From assembly GCA_002344215.1 (NCBI GenBank), contig DDSV01000015.1, positions 9,496 through 73,495 of the forward strand: a DNA stretch of 64,000 nt, read 5' to 3'. This document shows, piece after piece, positions 1 through 9,226 of the stretch. Made by a program: the position numbers and the translations under genes. Source of the DNA: Akkermansiaceae bacterium UBA2381. GTDB taxonomy: Bacteria > Verrucomicrobiota > Verrucomicrobiia > Verrucomicrobiales > DEV007. The notes under the pieces were generated by a model, which had not been told where the DNA came from, searched no databases, and saw only the letters and a list, made by a program, of their open reading frames with translations. Position 1 is the stretch's first letter. The number at the start of each line of letters is the position of its first letter.

Positions 1-765
1 ATCAAGTCAGTCGAGGAACTGGCCCGACATTTCCGTCAGCATTATGCGGAGAAAGCCGTTCGTGAGGTCAAGGAAGCGGTCGTTCCCGGCGATATTCCGG
101 GCCGTCTTCTTTCGAGCGGACTCCTCGCCCACCTCAGACAGGAAGGCGAGCGCCTCCGTCGCGGCTTTCCGCTCGACCTGATTCAAACCCTTTGCCGCGA
201 TCTTGAGAAAAAGGGTCTCAAATTCTTCAAGCGGGGCCGCAAGGCTCTTCACGTGGCGGCGGTTCGCCCCAGAGAGATCGATCCGGCAGTGACACTCACC
301 GATCAAATCCGACAGATCGTTGATTTTGTGATCGCCAGTCCGCGAACTACCGTCGCAGGGATGCTTGAGGCGCTCGTGCCTGATTTCAAGATGCCTGAGA
401 AGGGCGTCGAAGCGGCGGTCGAATTGTCTGAAGACTCAAAAACCGTCCTAAAAAACCTCAGGTGGCTCACCTCTGAGGGGTATGTGTTAGAGTTCCCTGA
501 TACCAGTCTGACGATCGGAAGAGAACCTCAGAAGGGAGACAAGGCCGCGCCTGAGACTGCGAAGAAGAAGGGATCGCCGAAGAAGAAAAAAGCCTCCACT
601 CCGAAGGGGGCGGCGGAACCCTCTCCTGAAGCTGATGTCTCGCCGGCTCAGACTGACGAGGGCGACGATTCATCGGATCCTGTTCTTGAGGTCGATGCGA
701 AGGACGAGGATTCATCCGGAGACGACGAGCTGCCTGAGAGCGTTGATCCGGTCGAGACCCTCTGA
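1..765 (+). CDS. Hypothetical protein, C-terminal part (5' end outside the window)
   Basis: The reading frame is open from base 1 to the stop at 763-765, so this is the last 254 codons of a longer gene. A GTG at 253 could serve as an internal start, but the upstream frame has no stop and reads as normal protein, so I treat the gene as truncated by the window. The visible part has about 175 mixed helical residues, possibly a small winged-helix-like segment around window codons 95-170. A low-complexity tail follows, first lysine-rich (KKKGSPKKKK) and then rich in Asp, Glu, Ser and Pro. I do not recognise the family. The charged tail could act in nucleic-acid or protein contacts, but that is a guess. 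Confidence 0.6.
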   Translation: MKSVEELARHFRQHYAEKAVREVKEAVVPGDIPGRLLSSGLLAHLRQEGERLRRGFPLDLIQTLCRDLEKKGLKFFKRGRKALHVAAVRPREIDPAVTLTDQIRQIVDFVIASPRTTVAGMLEALVPDFKMPEKGVEAAVELSEDSKTVLKNLRWLTSEGYVLEFPDTSLTIGREPQKGDKAAPETAKKKGSPKKKKASTPKGAAEPSPEADVSPAQTDEGDDSSDPVLEVDAKDEDSSGDDELPESVDPVETL

Positions 766-794
766 TTTCAGCGGGTTTCGATGGTGACGAGGGA

Positions 795-3422
795 TCAGCG
801 AATGATGTGGTACGCCGTCAAGATCCGGTGCACTGCGGCACGCAGTTCGGTCGGTGCATAGGGTTTCGGGAGCACTCCTTTGAACCCGAAGGCCGCCGGA
901 CTCGACATCGCCGGAGCATCAGAGTAGCCGCTGGAAACGATCGCGAGCACATTCGGATCGATCTGCAGGAGGCGGCGCATCGTTTCCACTCCGCCCACAC
1001 CGTTTTCGATCGTGAGGTCGCAGATGAGCAAATGAAAGCGTTCGCCCCGGCGAAGGGCCTCGGTATACACCGCCACGGTTTCCTGGCCTTCCTTGGTCTC
1101 CACGACTTCGTGTCCGGCCCGTCTTAAGGTAGCCGCCATCAGTCGTCGGATCGGGGCGTCGTCTTCAAGAATGAGGATTCGCGTTCCGACGAGTAGAGAG
1201 TCGCCCTCGGCGGGAGCCGTCGGAGCCGCGCTTAGATCGGGGATTTCGAAATTGGGGTAGGCAGGGAGAATGCCCGATTCCCCGAGCTCGTCGGGACGAC
1301 GTCCGAGCGGGGCGCAAAACGTGGCGATGGTTCCTTTTCCCTCCTTTGACTGCAACTGGATGAACCCTCCATGCGCTTTGGCAATCGACTCACAGACGGT
1401 CAAGCCGATGCCCGTCGCGTTGTTTGCTTTGCGGGTGGTGAAATACGGTTCGAAGACACGGTCCAGGTCCGCATCGCTCATTCCGTGACCGGTATCGATG
1501 ACTTCAATGAGGAGGTGGTCCTCCTCCGCCGGAATGTGTGAGTCGCGGATCTTCAAGACCTCCTCGGGCGGAATGCGGGAACTGCGAACGATGAGAACTC
1601 CTCCGTCCGGCATGGCGGCGACCGAATTGGTGATGAGATTCTCGATCAAGCGGCCGATCTGGGCGGGGTCAATATTGGCGAGCACCTCGGCATCGGTCCC
1701 CTGGAACTGATAACGGACCTCGGGATGCTGAATGCGATGCTCCGTGAGGATCCGCCGAACCAGATCGGAGATTCTAGTCCGCTCGCGGATCGGTCGACCG
1801 CCCCGGGCGAAAGTCATCAACTGCTGGACCAGCCCTGTGGCGCGGGAGGCGGCGGTCTGTGCCTCCTCCAGCATGGTCTGAAGCTCGGCGTCTTCCTCGT
1901 GGCGTTCCCGCGCAAGGCTGATGTTGCCGGTCAGGGTCGTGAGGTAGTTGTTGAAATCGTGGGCAAAGCCGCGGGCAAGTAATCCGAGGCCCTCGAGCCG
2001 CTGTTGCCTCACCTGCTCGGCCGCTTCGAGGCGGGTCGCCGTAATGTCCGTGAACAGAGCAAGGACTCCCCCGCTGGTAGGATAGGCTCGAACCTCGAAC
2101 CACATGCCGCGGTTGGAGTCGTGAAAATCGAAGCGATGCCGGCGGCCGTCCGCAAGGGGCCGGTTGAAGTGGTCTTCGTATCGTTCGGTGTCGTCGAGGT
2201 TGAAGTGATGACGGAAGGCAGTTCCCACGAGGCGCTGATTCGGAGCAAAGACCTGCACTGCCTCGTTATTGGCATACTGGATGATTCCGTCCTCGTCGAT
2301 CTTCAGGAGTGGGTCTCCGACTTCCTCAATGCGGGCAATGCCGGACGGATGAAGGATGACGTCGCCGAAGCCGGCTGCCAGTGAAGCGACTCCCTGGATG
2401 GACTCCGCACGTACCGGGGCGGGAACTTGGGCAGGGGCTGGGGAAGGGATGACCGGCGGCACGGACTTTTTCTTTACGATCAGTTCCTTGAAAGCCGGGT
2501 TGCTTGCCAGAGAAGCGATTTTTCTGAGTGCTTCGCTGCGGGCTGGCGGATGAGCTGCCGGGGGTGCGTGCGGTTCGGTGGAGACTGAATCTTCGACTAA
2601 CGGCACCGGGGCCGCCTCTGTCGTTCGCGCTGCTCCCGCTTGCGGTGTCGAGGTGCCGAAAGGGCTGATCACCGTGACGATCCCCACCGCTTCACCATCC
2701 GATGCTTTGATGGGCACGGAGCGTTCTTCCACGCGAAAACTGAGTCCCGCACGGGTCCGGAGATTGACATGACGCCCCGATTTCCCTGCGTCTGCCGCAG
2801 AGTCATTTTCGACCTCGTATTCCTCAAGCGGAGCCACGGTTCCGAGGGCTTGATTCAACGCTTCAGCAGCGGTCCAGCCGGTCAACGAGGTCGCGGAGGG
2901 GTTGAGGTAGACGACGTTCCCATCCAGGTCGGATGCAATAATGGCCTGAGGGAGCTGCTGTGAGACCGCCTCAAGCCCCGGTAACCGGAGGGAAAGGCGT
3001 TCCCCGGCGATGCGTCTCTCGACCACCGATTCGAGGCATATGGCGAGTTCAGCGTCGCTGAAGGGCTTTCTCAGGAAAGCGGCCGGTTTGGCGCGGCGAG
3101 CCCGGTTGAGGATCACCTCTTCCGAATACCCGGTAATGAAGATCGCGGGAATACCATGTTCCTCACGCAGGGTCTGCGCGAGAGCGATTCCGTCTTCGTC
3201 GTGATCAAGCTGGATGTCGAGGAGGACGAGATCCGGTTTTTGCTCCTTCAGCAGGTCGAGGGCCTGTTCGGCCGAGTAGGCAATTCCTGAGACCACAAAT
3301 CCGCGCCTCCGCAGGGTTGCCTCGAGATCACGAGCCGTGACACGATCGTTTTCAACGATCATGAGGCGCAATCGGGTGGCAGGAAGTTCGTCCATGGGAA
3401 GCGTCGTCGCAGGGCTCGGCAC
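795..3422 (-). CDS. Hybrid sensor kinase: receiver-PAS-PAS-kinase-receiver
   Basis: 875 residues, predicted cytoplasmic, with no membrane segments. Order: a receiver domain (about 17-132, phospho-acceptor D69, conserved K119), two PAS-like domains (about 150-260 and 365-475), a kinase core with its phospho-histidine at about H488 in the motif GFAHDFNN, an intact ATPase (N-box around N599, DTGHGM, TGIGLTV) and a C-terminal receiver (about 745-875, D802, K853). Kinases of this HDFNN type usually pass phosphate to their own C-terminal receiver. The N-terminal receiver suggests input from another kinase. The gene lies 74 bp downstream of a PAS protein on the same strand, and the two probably form one operon. 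No DNA-binding output domain is present, so the downstream target is unknown. Confidence 0.9.
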   Translation of the reverse strand: MPSPATTLPMDELPATRLRLMIVENDRVTARDLEATLRRRGFVVSGIAYSAEQALDLLKEQKPDLVLLDIQLDHDEDGIALAQTLREEHGIPAIFITGYSEEVILNRARRAKPAAFLRKPFSDAELAICLESVVERRIAGERLSLRLPGLEAVSQQLPQAIIASDLDGNVVYLNPSATSLTGWTAAEALNQALGTVAPLEEYEVENDSAADAGKSGRHVNLRTRAGLSFRVEERSVPIKASDGEAVGIVTVISPFGTSTPQAGAARTTEAAPVPLVEDSVSTEPHAPPAAHPPARSEALRKIASLASNPAFKELIVKKKSVPPVIPSPAPAQVPAPVRAESIQGVASLAAGFGDVILHPSGIARIEEVGDPLLKIDEDGIIQYANNEAVQVFAPNQRLVGTAFRHHFNLDDTERYEDHFNRPLADGRRHRFDFHDSNRGMWFEVRAYPTSGGVLALFTDITATRLEAAEQVRQQRLEGLGLLARGFAHDFNNYLTTLTGNISLARERHEEDAELQTMLEEAQTAASRATGLVQQLMTFARGGRPIRERTRISDLVRRILTEHRIQHPEVRYQFQGTDAEVLANIDPAQIGRLIENLITNSVAAMPDGGVLIVRSSRIPPEEVLKIRDSHIPAEEDHLLIEVIDTGHGMSDADLDRVFEPYFTTRKANNATGIGLTVCESIAKAHGGFIQLQSKEGKGTIATFCAPLGRRPDELGESGILPAYPNFEIPDLSAAPTAPAEGDSLLVGTRILILEDDAPIRRLMAATLRRAGHEVVETKEGQETVAVYTEALRRGERFHLLICDLTIENGVGGVETMRRLLQIDPNVLAIVSSGYSDAPAMSSPAAFGFKGVLPKPYAPTELRAAVHRILTAYHIIR

Positions 3423-3496
3423 GCTACATTGAAATCTCCATAATTAACACATGAAAATCCCCTGAAAGGACTTTTGAAGTCGAATGCAGATCGTTT

Positions 3497-5740
3497 TCAA
3501 CGAATTCCCGCCGGTACGATAAGGATCCATTCGCGGGCCGGGTTTTCCCGGTCGGTGACTTCGAGTCGGCCCTGAATCTGCTCGGTGAGTAACTCCAGGG
3601 TTTCCACTTCCGAAGTCCGGTCGGTGAAAACAAAATTACGGTTCGTTCCGGGACGAACCGTGATCTGGAATCCGCCATCAAGTTCAGCGCGGAGGTTCAG
3701 ATAGAGTTCGGGGCCGGGCCCGGGCTGGCGGTTGGCAAGGACCAGGCGCATGATTTCCCCGATGAGCAGGCTGAACGATATCGCGGTCTGCCCGTCGATC
3801 GCGAGTTCCTCGCTGCCGGTGATAATGACCTCTCTTCTTCCGGGCCCGCGACCCACCAGCGAACAGATTTCGTCGGCGAGGCTTCTCAGAAGTGGAAGGA
3901 CCCTGATAAGCGAGGTGTCATCCTCGGGGCAGGCCTGAGCCATCGCCCGCAATCGTACCTGCCAGCGAATGAAGGCATCCTTTGCCGCGAGACTTTGAGG
4001 TTCGAGACTGAACAGGCTGGTGACGAGCTGGAGTTGATTGCGAAACCCGTGCTGCCGCTTCTGATTCGGAACGGCTTGAGAGCGGGCCACAGGAGCTTCC
4101 CGCACCGTCGACTGATTCAGAAAAATGAGCGTCTCCGCGGCCTGACCCTCCTCCGCCAGAGAGAGGAACTCTGAAGTGGCTCCCAGTCGACTGCCTCCTG
4201 CCGAAACCATGGGGGACTGGACGGACCACCGGCCGGTTGAGGCGGGGGCGGATGCCATGGCTTCCCGAAACGACGCTTCTCCCCCCAGGTAAAAGTCAGA
4301 GAACAGGCGTCCCGTTAACGCTCCATTCTGAAGCCCGAGGAATTGATCCGCGGACGGGTTGGCCCGGGTGACAACACCTCCCTTGTCGACCAAAACGATG
4401 GGAAGGGGGCTACTGGAAAACGCAGCACTCTGCCAGTGGTCCCGTTCGCGAAGTGATCGTGTCTCGGTGTGATTGCGGATCACCGCGAGAATCTGGCCTT
4501 CTCCGCAGGGGGAGAAAGTTACCGCGAACTCAAATCCTTCGTTCCCCGGGCCCCGGATCTCGGCATGAATCGTTTTGCCCTCGTCCGAGATCTGTCCCTG
4601 ACACTGTTTCAGGAGTTTTCCAAAGACCGGCCACACCGTGGAGGCTGGCTTTCGCAACCAGGTATCATCGGGAGCCAGCTCTTTCCAGGCTTTTGGAGGA
4701 GGAGCAAAATCTGCGATCGTTCCATCCGGCTCGATTAGTAGAATGAGATCGGGCACGGCGTGGAGCAGTGCCTGTGCCTTGAGCGCCACGGTGCGCAGGC
4801 GGGCGGCGAGTATCTCATTTGTCGCTTCCGCCGTCTCGGGTGAAAACAGATAGATGCCCATGGAAGGCCGCCCCGCTGATTCCCCGATGGGACAATAGGT
4901 GACATGGCATCGTTTTTCGGAGTCACTGGTGCGTAACCAGAGATCACGACTCACGGCTTTTTCGCCGGGTGAGGGTGCACCCGGGCGAACCATCAGCGCA
5001 GCCTCCGCTTTTGCCAGTTCCTCCGCCTCGCCGGGGTGAAGCAATTCGGAGAGAGTGGAGAGGCGCAGGTTTTTTAAAGAGATTCCGGCGAGACCGACAA
5101 AGGCGGGGTTCGCATCAATGATCCGACCGGTGCGATCGACGAGGACCGTGCCAGTCGCGGAATGGGAAAAAAGCGCCCGGAACTTCAGTTTGCCATGTCT
5201 CAGGGTCTCTTCGATCCGCCTCGCCTCGGTGACATCCTCTATCGTGAGCGTGATACCGCCATCCTGAAGAAGTGAAGAGCGGAATTCGATCTCCTTCAAT
5301 TTCTGCTCGGCCGTTTTCAGCGTAAAAGTTCGGGTCAGTTGATTTCTCCATATGTGTTCACGCCATGAGTTGATGACTTTTTCACGATGCACCTGATCCG
5401 GGCAGACGGCTTCGAGCCATCCTTCGACCCCGCCCCGCTCGACGACGCTGAATCCGAGGAGACGACGGCAGGCCGCGTTCTCGTGACGCACCTGCTGTTC
5501 CGGTCCGAGGACGACGAGTCCGTAGGGTAGTTGGTCGAGGATAGAACTCCAATCAAGTTGGGGGTCTCCGGGAGGGGGAGAAAATGCCGGAGCCGGATGG
5601 TGTGCGGCTCCTTTTCCGGGACCGGCCGGCCCGGGGCCAAAAACCGAACCTCCGGGCATGCCGAAGACGTTGGATGAGTGATTGAGGGAATCACTGAATC
5701 CTGAAACAGGAGATTCACGCGATGGTGGATGGTCAGCCAA
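3497..5740 (-). CDS. Multi-PAS sensor protein with a degenerate HisKA_2-type kinase region
   Basis: 747 residues without membrane segments. Several PAS-like domains fill about residues 70-530, with typical blocks such as LPYGLVVLGPEQQVRHEN and GTVLVDRTGRIIDANPAF. The C-terminal 185 residues resemble the HisKA_2 family: a histidine at about 564 in QHGFRNQLQLV matches HRVKNNLQLI of family members. The following ATPase domain has lost its signature residues. The N-box reads GEIMRLVLAN instead of NELVTNALKH, the DNGxG box reads PGTNRNF, and the second glycine box reads SEVETLELL. It is therefore probably not an active kinase and may act as a dimerising sensor or regulator. It is the first gene of a likely operon with the hybrid kinase at 795-3422. 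Confidence 0.8.
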   Translation of the reverse strand: MADHPPSRESPVSGFSDSLNHSSNVFGMPGGSVFGPGPAGPGKGAAHHPAPAFSPPPGDPQLDWSSILDQLPYGLVVLGPEQQVRHENAACRRLLGFSVVERGGVEGWLEAVCPDQVHREKVINSWREHIWRNQLTRTFTLKTAEQKLKEIEFRSSLLQDGGITLTIEDVTEARRIEETLRHGKLKFRALFSHSATGTVLVDRTGRIIDANPAFVGLAGISLKNLRLSTLSELLHPGEAEELAKAEAALMVRPGAPSPGEKAVSRDLWLRTSDSEKRCHVTYCPIGESAGRPSMGIYLFSPETAEATNEILAARLRTVALKAQALLHAVPDLILLIEPDGTIADFAPPPKAWKELAPDDTWLRKPASTVWPVFGKLLKQCQGQISDEGKTIHAEIRGPGNEGFEFAVTFSPCGEGQILAVIRNHTETRSLRERDHWQSAAFSSSPLPIVLVDKGGVVTRANPSADQFLGLQNGALTGRLFSDFYLGGEASFREAMASAPASTGRWSVQSPMVSAGGSRLGATSEFLSLAEEGQAAETLIFLNQSTVREAPVARSQAVPNQKRQHGFRNQLQLVTSLFSLEPQSLAAKDAFIRWQVRLRAMAQACPEDDTSLIRVLPLLRSLADEICSLVGRGPGRREVIITGSEELAIDGQTAISFSLLIGEIMRLVLANRQPGPGPELYLNLRAELDGGFQITVRPGTNRNFVFTDRTSEVETLELLTEQIQGRLEVTDRENPAREWILIVPAGIR

Positions 5741-5777
5741 ACGACTGTAGGGAACGGATTGGAGAGACGGTTCCTTT

Positions 5778-5806
5778 ATTTAAGGAAAGTTAACTATCCC
5801 CTGCAA
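5778..5806 (-). promoter_or_regulatory. Candidate sigma70-type promoter for the PAS/kinase operon
   Basis: Read on the minus strand, TTGCAG (5806-5801) is followed by a 17-base spacer and TTAAAT (5783-5778), about 37 bases upstream of the start codon at 5740. The -35 matches the consensus well, the -10 in 4 of 6 positions. It lies in the 116-base gap behind the permease gene. This is a pattern match only. Confidence 0.35.
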
Positions 5807-5856
5807 GCGATTTATTCTCTCCAAGCTCCAAATCGAGTCGCTTTTTCGCGAAAATC

Positions 5857-7209
5857 TCAGTTTTCCGGTGCTTCCGGGTGAACTCGCTCCCTCGCGAGGG
5901 TGAAATAAATCACCACTCCGAGCGCGAGCGTACCGAGACCGAAGAGAAATTCGCGCGGCATTTCCTGAATCTGGAACCAGAGGACATACAGACTCACGCC
6001 CGCAAAAATCAGCGGGGTTACCGGAAATCCCCAGGCCTTGTAGGGTCGCGCGAGGTCGGGACGGCGGAGACGCAGGTAGAACATCCCGATCACAACCATG
6101 AGCGAGGAGATTGTCAGGAGCGCCTGCACGTAGTTGATGAGTTGTTTGAACGTCGCCGAGTAGACCAGCACAAGGACGATGACCGTCTGCAGGATGACCG
6201 CGAGAGCAGGCACGCCGTTTTTATTTTTCCGTCCGAGGATGCTGAAATGCCGGTAGTCACGACCGATCGCCGCCGTCACGCGCGGTCCCGCCCAGGTCAT
6301 TGAGCTGACCGTCGAGATCAGTCCGAAGCTGATGAGGATGCCCATGATCATCCCGCCCTTCGGCCCGAGGATGCTCTCCGCCGCGACCAGTCCGACCTCG
6401 GGTTTGCCGGCCATCTCCGCGATGGGCGTCGAATAGAGGAAAGAGGCATTGATAAAAACGTAGAGGACCGTCACGATGAGTGTTCCGATGAGAAGGGCGA
6501 GTGGCACCGTTTTTTCCGGCGATTTGACCTCGTCCATCATGTAGGTGGCGGCATTCCAGCCGGTGTAGGCATAGAGCACATAAACCAGCGAGATCGCAAA
6601 ACCGCCCGAGAGGATGAGATCCGCATCGCCCGGCGCGGGGAGGAAGGAGATCGGCTGGGCTGTTCCCATCGTAAAACCGAGCAGTCCGAGGACGACGATG
6701 AGCGCGACCTTCGCGTAGGTGAAACCCGATTGGAAAAGCCCGATATTGCTCAGCTTGCCGAGGTGGATCAGCGCGACCATGAGCACGACTGGGATGGAAA
6801 ACAGATACGGCGCTTTTCCCGTGATCTCCCCCATGTAACCGCCGAGCAGGGCCGCATTCGCCGCGACCGGTGCGGCAAAGCCAACCGTGACCGAAAGCCA
6901 TCCGGCGAGGAAGCCGATGAAAGGGCTCCAGGCTTTCGTCAGCAGATGATATTCCCCGCCCGACTTCGGATACATCGAAGCGAGTTCGGCGTAACACACC
7001 GCACCGCAAAAGGAAACGAGTCCTCCGATGAGCCACAGCAGCATGATGGGGAATCCCGAGGGAATCCCTGCGACCTGGAAACCGAGACTTCCGAAGACCC
7101 CGGTGCCTATCATGTTCGCCACAACGATGGCGATGGCGGTGGCGAGGCCGACTTTGGCGACACCCTTCGGAAGATTGGAATTGGAATCGGTCATGACGCG
7201 GGCAGTCAA
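5857..7209 (-). CDS. APC-superfamily amino acid permease
   Basis: 450 residues with about 12 hydrophobic segments, the size and pattern of amino acid/polyamine/organocation transporters. The first segment holds the family signature NMIGTGVFGS, the unwound substrate-binding helix, and LVSFCGAVCYAELASMYPKSGGEYHLL follows the usual helix 2-3 pattern (shown here only as the family landmark GGEYHLL). It should act in the inner membrane as a secondary transporter of amino acids. The substrate cannot be read from the sequence. The translation could also start at the second ATG (about 7194), which gives MTDSNSN. The gene stands alone between two unrelated minus-strand genes, so context does not help. 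Confidence 0.88.
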   Translation of the reverse strand: MTARVMTDSNSNLPKGVAKVGLATAIAIVVANMIGTGVFGSLGFQVAGIPSGFPIMLLWLIGGLVSFCGAVCYAELASMYPKSGGEYHLLTKAWSPFIGFLAGWLSVTVGFAAPVAANAALLGGYMGEITGKAPYLFSIPVVLMVALIHLGKLSNIGLFQSGFTYAKVALIVVLGLLGFTMGTAQPISFLPAPGDADLILSGGFAISLVYVLYAYTGWNAATYMMDEVKSPEKTVPLALLIGTLIVTVLYVFINASFLYSTPIAEMAGKPEVGLVAAESILGPKGGMIMGILISFGLISTVSSMTWAGPRVTAAIGRDYRHFSILGRKNKNGVPALAVILQTVIVLVLVYSATFKQLINYVQALLTISSLMVVIGMFYLRLRRPDLARPYKAWGFPVTPLIFAGVSLYVLWFQIQEMPREFLFGLGTLALGVVIYFTLARERVHPEAPEN

Positions 7210-7237
7210 CAGGGTAGAACCACAGAGTCAACAGGGT

Positions 7238-7687
7238 TTAATGGAGGGGGACCTCATGATAGTCGAGCGCCCATTCGCGCATGAAGCGGACCTGTGCGGG
7301 GACGATGCGATAGAGAACAAACTGGGGATTGTCGGGCGTGCCGAGATACTGGCGCAGAAGCGGATTTTTCTCCCAGATCGCGAGGATGACATCCTCTTCG
7401 GTGACAACCCCGGCACGTCCCGAAATGCGGATCTGATCGTGATCAGGCGAGAGGTAGGCGAGCTCGACGAGAGGATTCGCGGCGATCTCTGCGGTCTTGT
7501 GGTAAGAAGCGAGATTGGCGACATAGACGGTAAAATCATCATCGACCCGCACTGGCGAGACGGGACGCACCCGGGGATGACCGCCGGGATCGACCGTGGC
7601 GAGCATGGGGAACTTCGCCGCCGTGATGACCGCATGGGCCAGTTCGTGGAGGCGGGCGGGATCGACGGCTTCGGGGCGGGGTTTCAT
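7238..7687 (-). CDS. Pyridoxamine 5'-phosphate oxidase-fold protein
   Basis: 149 residues with the split-barrel flavin-binding pattern of the PPOX / general-stress-protein-26 family: MLATVDPGGHPRVRPVSPV near residue 30 is the first barrel hairpin, and AEIAANPLVELAYLSPD is the classic segment after the helix. Members bind FMN, F420 or haem-related ligands. True PdxH is longer and has further active-site residues that are not visible here, so I do not call it a pyridoxine oxidase. The gene ends 28 bases from the permease start on the same strand, so co-transcription is possible (the order would be this gene, then the permease). Confidence 0.8.
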   Translation of the reverse strand: MKPRPEAVDPARLHELAHAVITAAKFPMLATVDPGGHPRVRPVSPVRVDDDFTVYVANLASYHKTAEIAANPLVELAYLSPDHDQIRISGRAGVVTEEDVILAIWEKNPLLRQYLGTPDNPQFVLYRIVPAQVRFMREWALDYHEVPLH

Positions 7688-7743
7688 GAAAAAATACGTG
7701 CAGGAGAGATTCCGCTTCGTTAGTAAACACGATTACCCCCGAG

Positions 7744-8430
7744 ATGAAACGCCTCCTCCTGATTTTTTTATTGCTCGCGGCGGCGGTGATTCTGCCCTTT
7801 CTGATTTGGGGGGACTCGTTTGAGGAGGCTCTCTCGTTCGAGAAAATCGTGGCTGAGATGAAATCGGCCGGTCGATGGGCGTGGCTCGCGGGGGTGGGAT
7901 TGCTCGTCGTGGATCTTTTTCTTCCGGTTCCGGGCACCGTCGTGATGTCCGCTTTGGGCCTGATTTATGGATGGGTGGCAGGTGGATTGATCGGCGCCCT
8001 CGGCTCGATTGTATCGGGACTCCTTGCCTACGGGCTCTCGGCAAAACTCGGACGGAAGGCCGCTCGATGGCTTGCGGGAGAGGCGGGGATTCTCGAGGGA
8101 GAGCGTCTTTTCAACCGGGAACTCGGCGGATGGATTGTCGCTCTCTCCCGATGGATGCCGGTCCTTCCGGAGGTGATCGCCTGCCTTGCCGGGATTTCCC
8201 ATATGCCAATGCGACGGTTTCTCCCCGCGCTGGTCGCGGGGAGCCTGCCCATGGGCTTCGTCTTTGCGTGGATCGGTGAAACGGGTGAGAAGAGCCCGGT
8301 TCTTGCGATCGGATTGAGCGCCGGCCTGCCTCCGCTGATCTGGCTGGTCTTCAGGGTTCTTTATACCGACAGGAAAGGCCGGGAAACCCCTAGCTTGAGA
8401 TCATCACTTCCCCCGGAAGAGAACCGATAA
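7744..8430 (+). CDS. TVP38/TMEM64-type VTT-domain membrane protein
   Basis: 228 residues. An N-terminal hydrophobic segment (about 4-22) is followed by the VTT (DedA/TVP38) domain at about 60-180. Recognisable parts are the re-entrant-loop motif FLPVPGTVVMSALGLIYG, the glycine-rich helix IGALGSIVSGLLAYGLSAKLGR and RWMPVLPEVIACLAGISHM. Family members sit in the cytoplasmic membrane and are linked to lipid scrambling or flipping and membrane homeostasis; the exact substrate is unsettled. The 3' end overlaps the convergent HNH gene by 41 bases. It starts 56 bases from the divergent PPOX-fold gene, so the two promoters must share that short gap. Confidence 0.85.
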   Translation: MKRLLLIFLLLAAAVILPFLIWGDSFEEALSFEKIVAEMKSAGRWAWLAGVGLLVVDLFLPVPGTVVMSALGLIYGWVAGGLIGALGSIVSGLLAYGLSAKLGRKAARWLAGEAGILEGERLFNRELGGWIVALSRWMPVLPEVIACLAGISHMPMRRFLPALVAGSLPMGFVFAWIGETGEKSPVLAIGLSAGLPPLIWLVFRVLYTDRKGRETPSLRSSLPPEENR

Positions 8431-9001
8431 AGGGTTGCCAGCTGGCGTGAGCGATCCGCATCGTTGCGCGCGGGTCGAAGAAGGGTCTCCAGCGGGGTTG
8501 TTTGGGTTCGCTCAAGGGAAACATTCTTGCCTGGGCGGGGAGTTTGTTCGCCTTTCTTGTGTTGCAGGTGATGCACGAGCAAACCACGTTTTCCCAGGTC
8601 GTTTGCCCTCCTTTGTCCCGGGGGATGACATGGTCGAGATTCAGGTCGCGTGACTCGAAACACTTTCCGCAATACTGGCAGGTGAAGCGGTCCCGCTCGA
8701 AAATACTCTGGCGTGAAAAGCGAATCTCCTGTTTCGGGAGACGGTCGTAGCGCTTCAGCACGATGATGGCGGGGGCCTGAAATTGGTGGGAGACGGTATG
8801 AATGACCTCGGTGCCCGGGCGGTCTCGAGACACCCTCATCCAGGATTCCAGGTCATAGGAGGCAAAACCGCTTTCCTCGTCCGAATGCACCACCTGGGCA
8901 TGGCCCAGAAAAAGCAGGCCGATCGCCCTCCTCACGCCGCAAATGTGCACCGGCTGCCAAAGCCGATTCAGCATCAGGACAGAACTGTCTAAGCTGGACA
9001 T
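8390..9001 (-). CDS. HNH endonuclease family protein
   Basis: 203 residues from the ATG at 9001, giving MSSLDSSVLMLNRLWQPV, the usual N-terminus of this widespread HNH family. The frame stays open up to 9121, but the extra 40 residues do not look conserved. The HNH core lies in the C-terminal half: CQYCGKCF (first zinc knuckle), LNLDHVIPRDKGG (catalytic His in LDHVIP), ENVVCSCITCNTRKANK (second zinc knuckle and final H/N element). Four cysteines in two CxxC pairs should hold a structural zinc. Members are common in Verrucomicrobiota, Bacteroidota and Cyanobacteria, usually without a known target. It overlaps the end of the VTT gene (convergent). Confidence 0.85.
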   Translation of the reverse strand: MSSLDSSVLMLNRLWQPVHICGVRRAIGLLFLGHAQVVHSDEESGFASYDLESWMRVSRDRPGTEVIHTVSHQFQAPAIIVLKRYDRLPKQEIRFSRQSIFERDRFTCQYCGKCFESRDLNLDHVIPRDKGGQTTWENVVCSCITCNTRKANKLPAQARMFPLSEPKQPRWRPFFDPRATMRIAHASWQPFIGSLPGEVMISS

Positions 9002-9226
9002 TGCGATCTCGATTTTACTGCGGAAAAAGAGTGCATCAAACAGCTTTTTCTGATAGAAAACCGTTCCCTGAGTGACGAAAATGACCTTTTCGGTCTCATT
9101 GGGCAGGACGGATAATCTCAAAAATCAGAGGAATTAATGAGATTTTTCCGCTTGGCGGGATTTCGATTCCGTAGCATGTTCACAGGCGGGGCAACCCGCA
9201 AAACCCACGTTACACAAGACAGTTAC

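Noticed and set aside
6257..7231. 324-codon frame on the same strand as the permease, other phase
   Set aside because: Arg/His-rich composition of a shadow frame. The permease in the other phase has clear family motifs and membrane segments.
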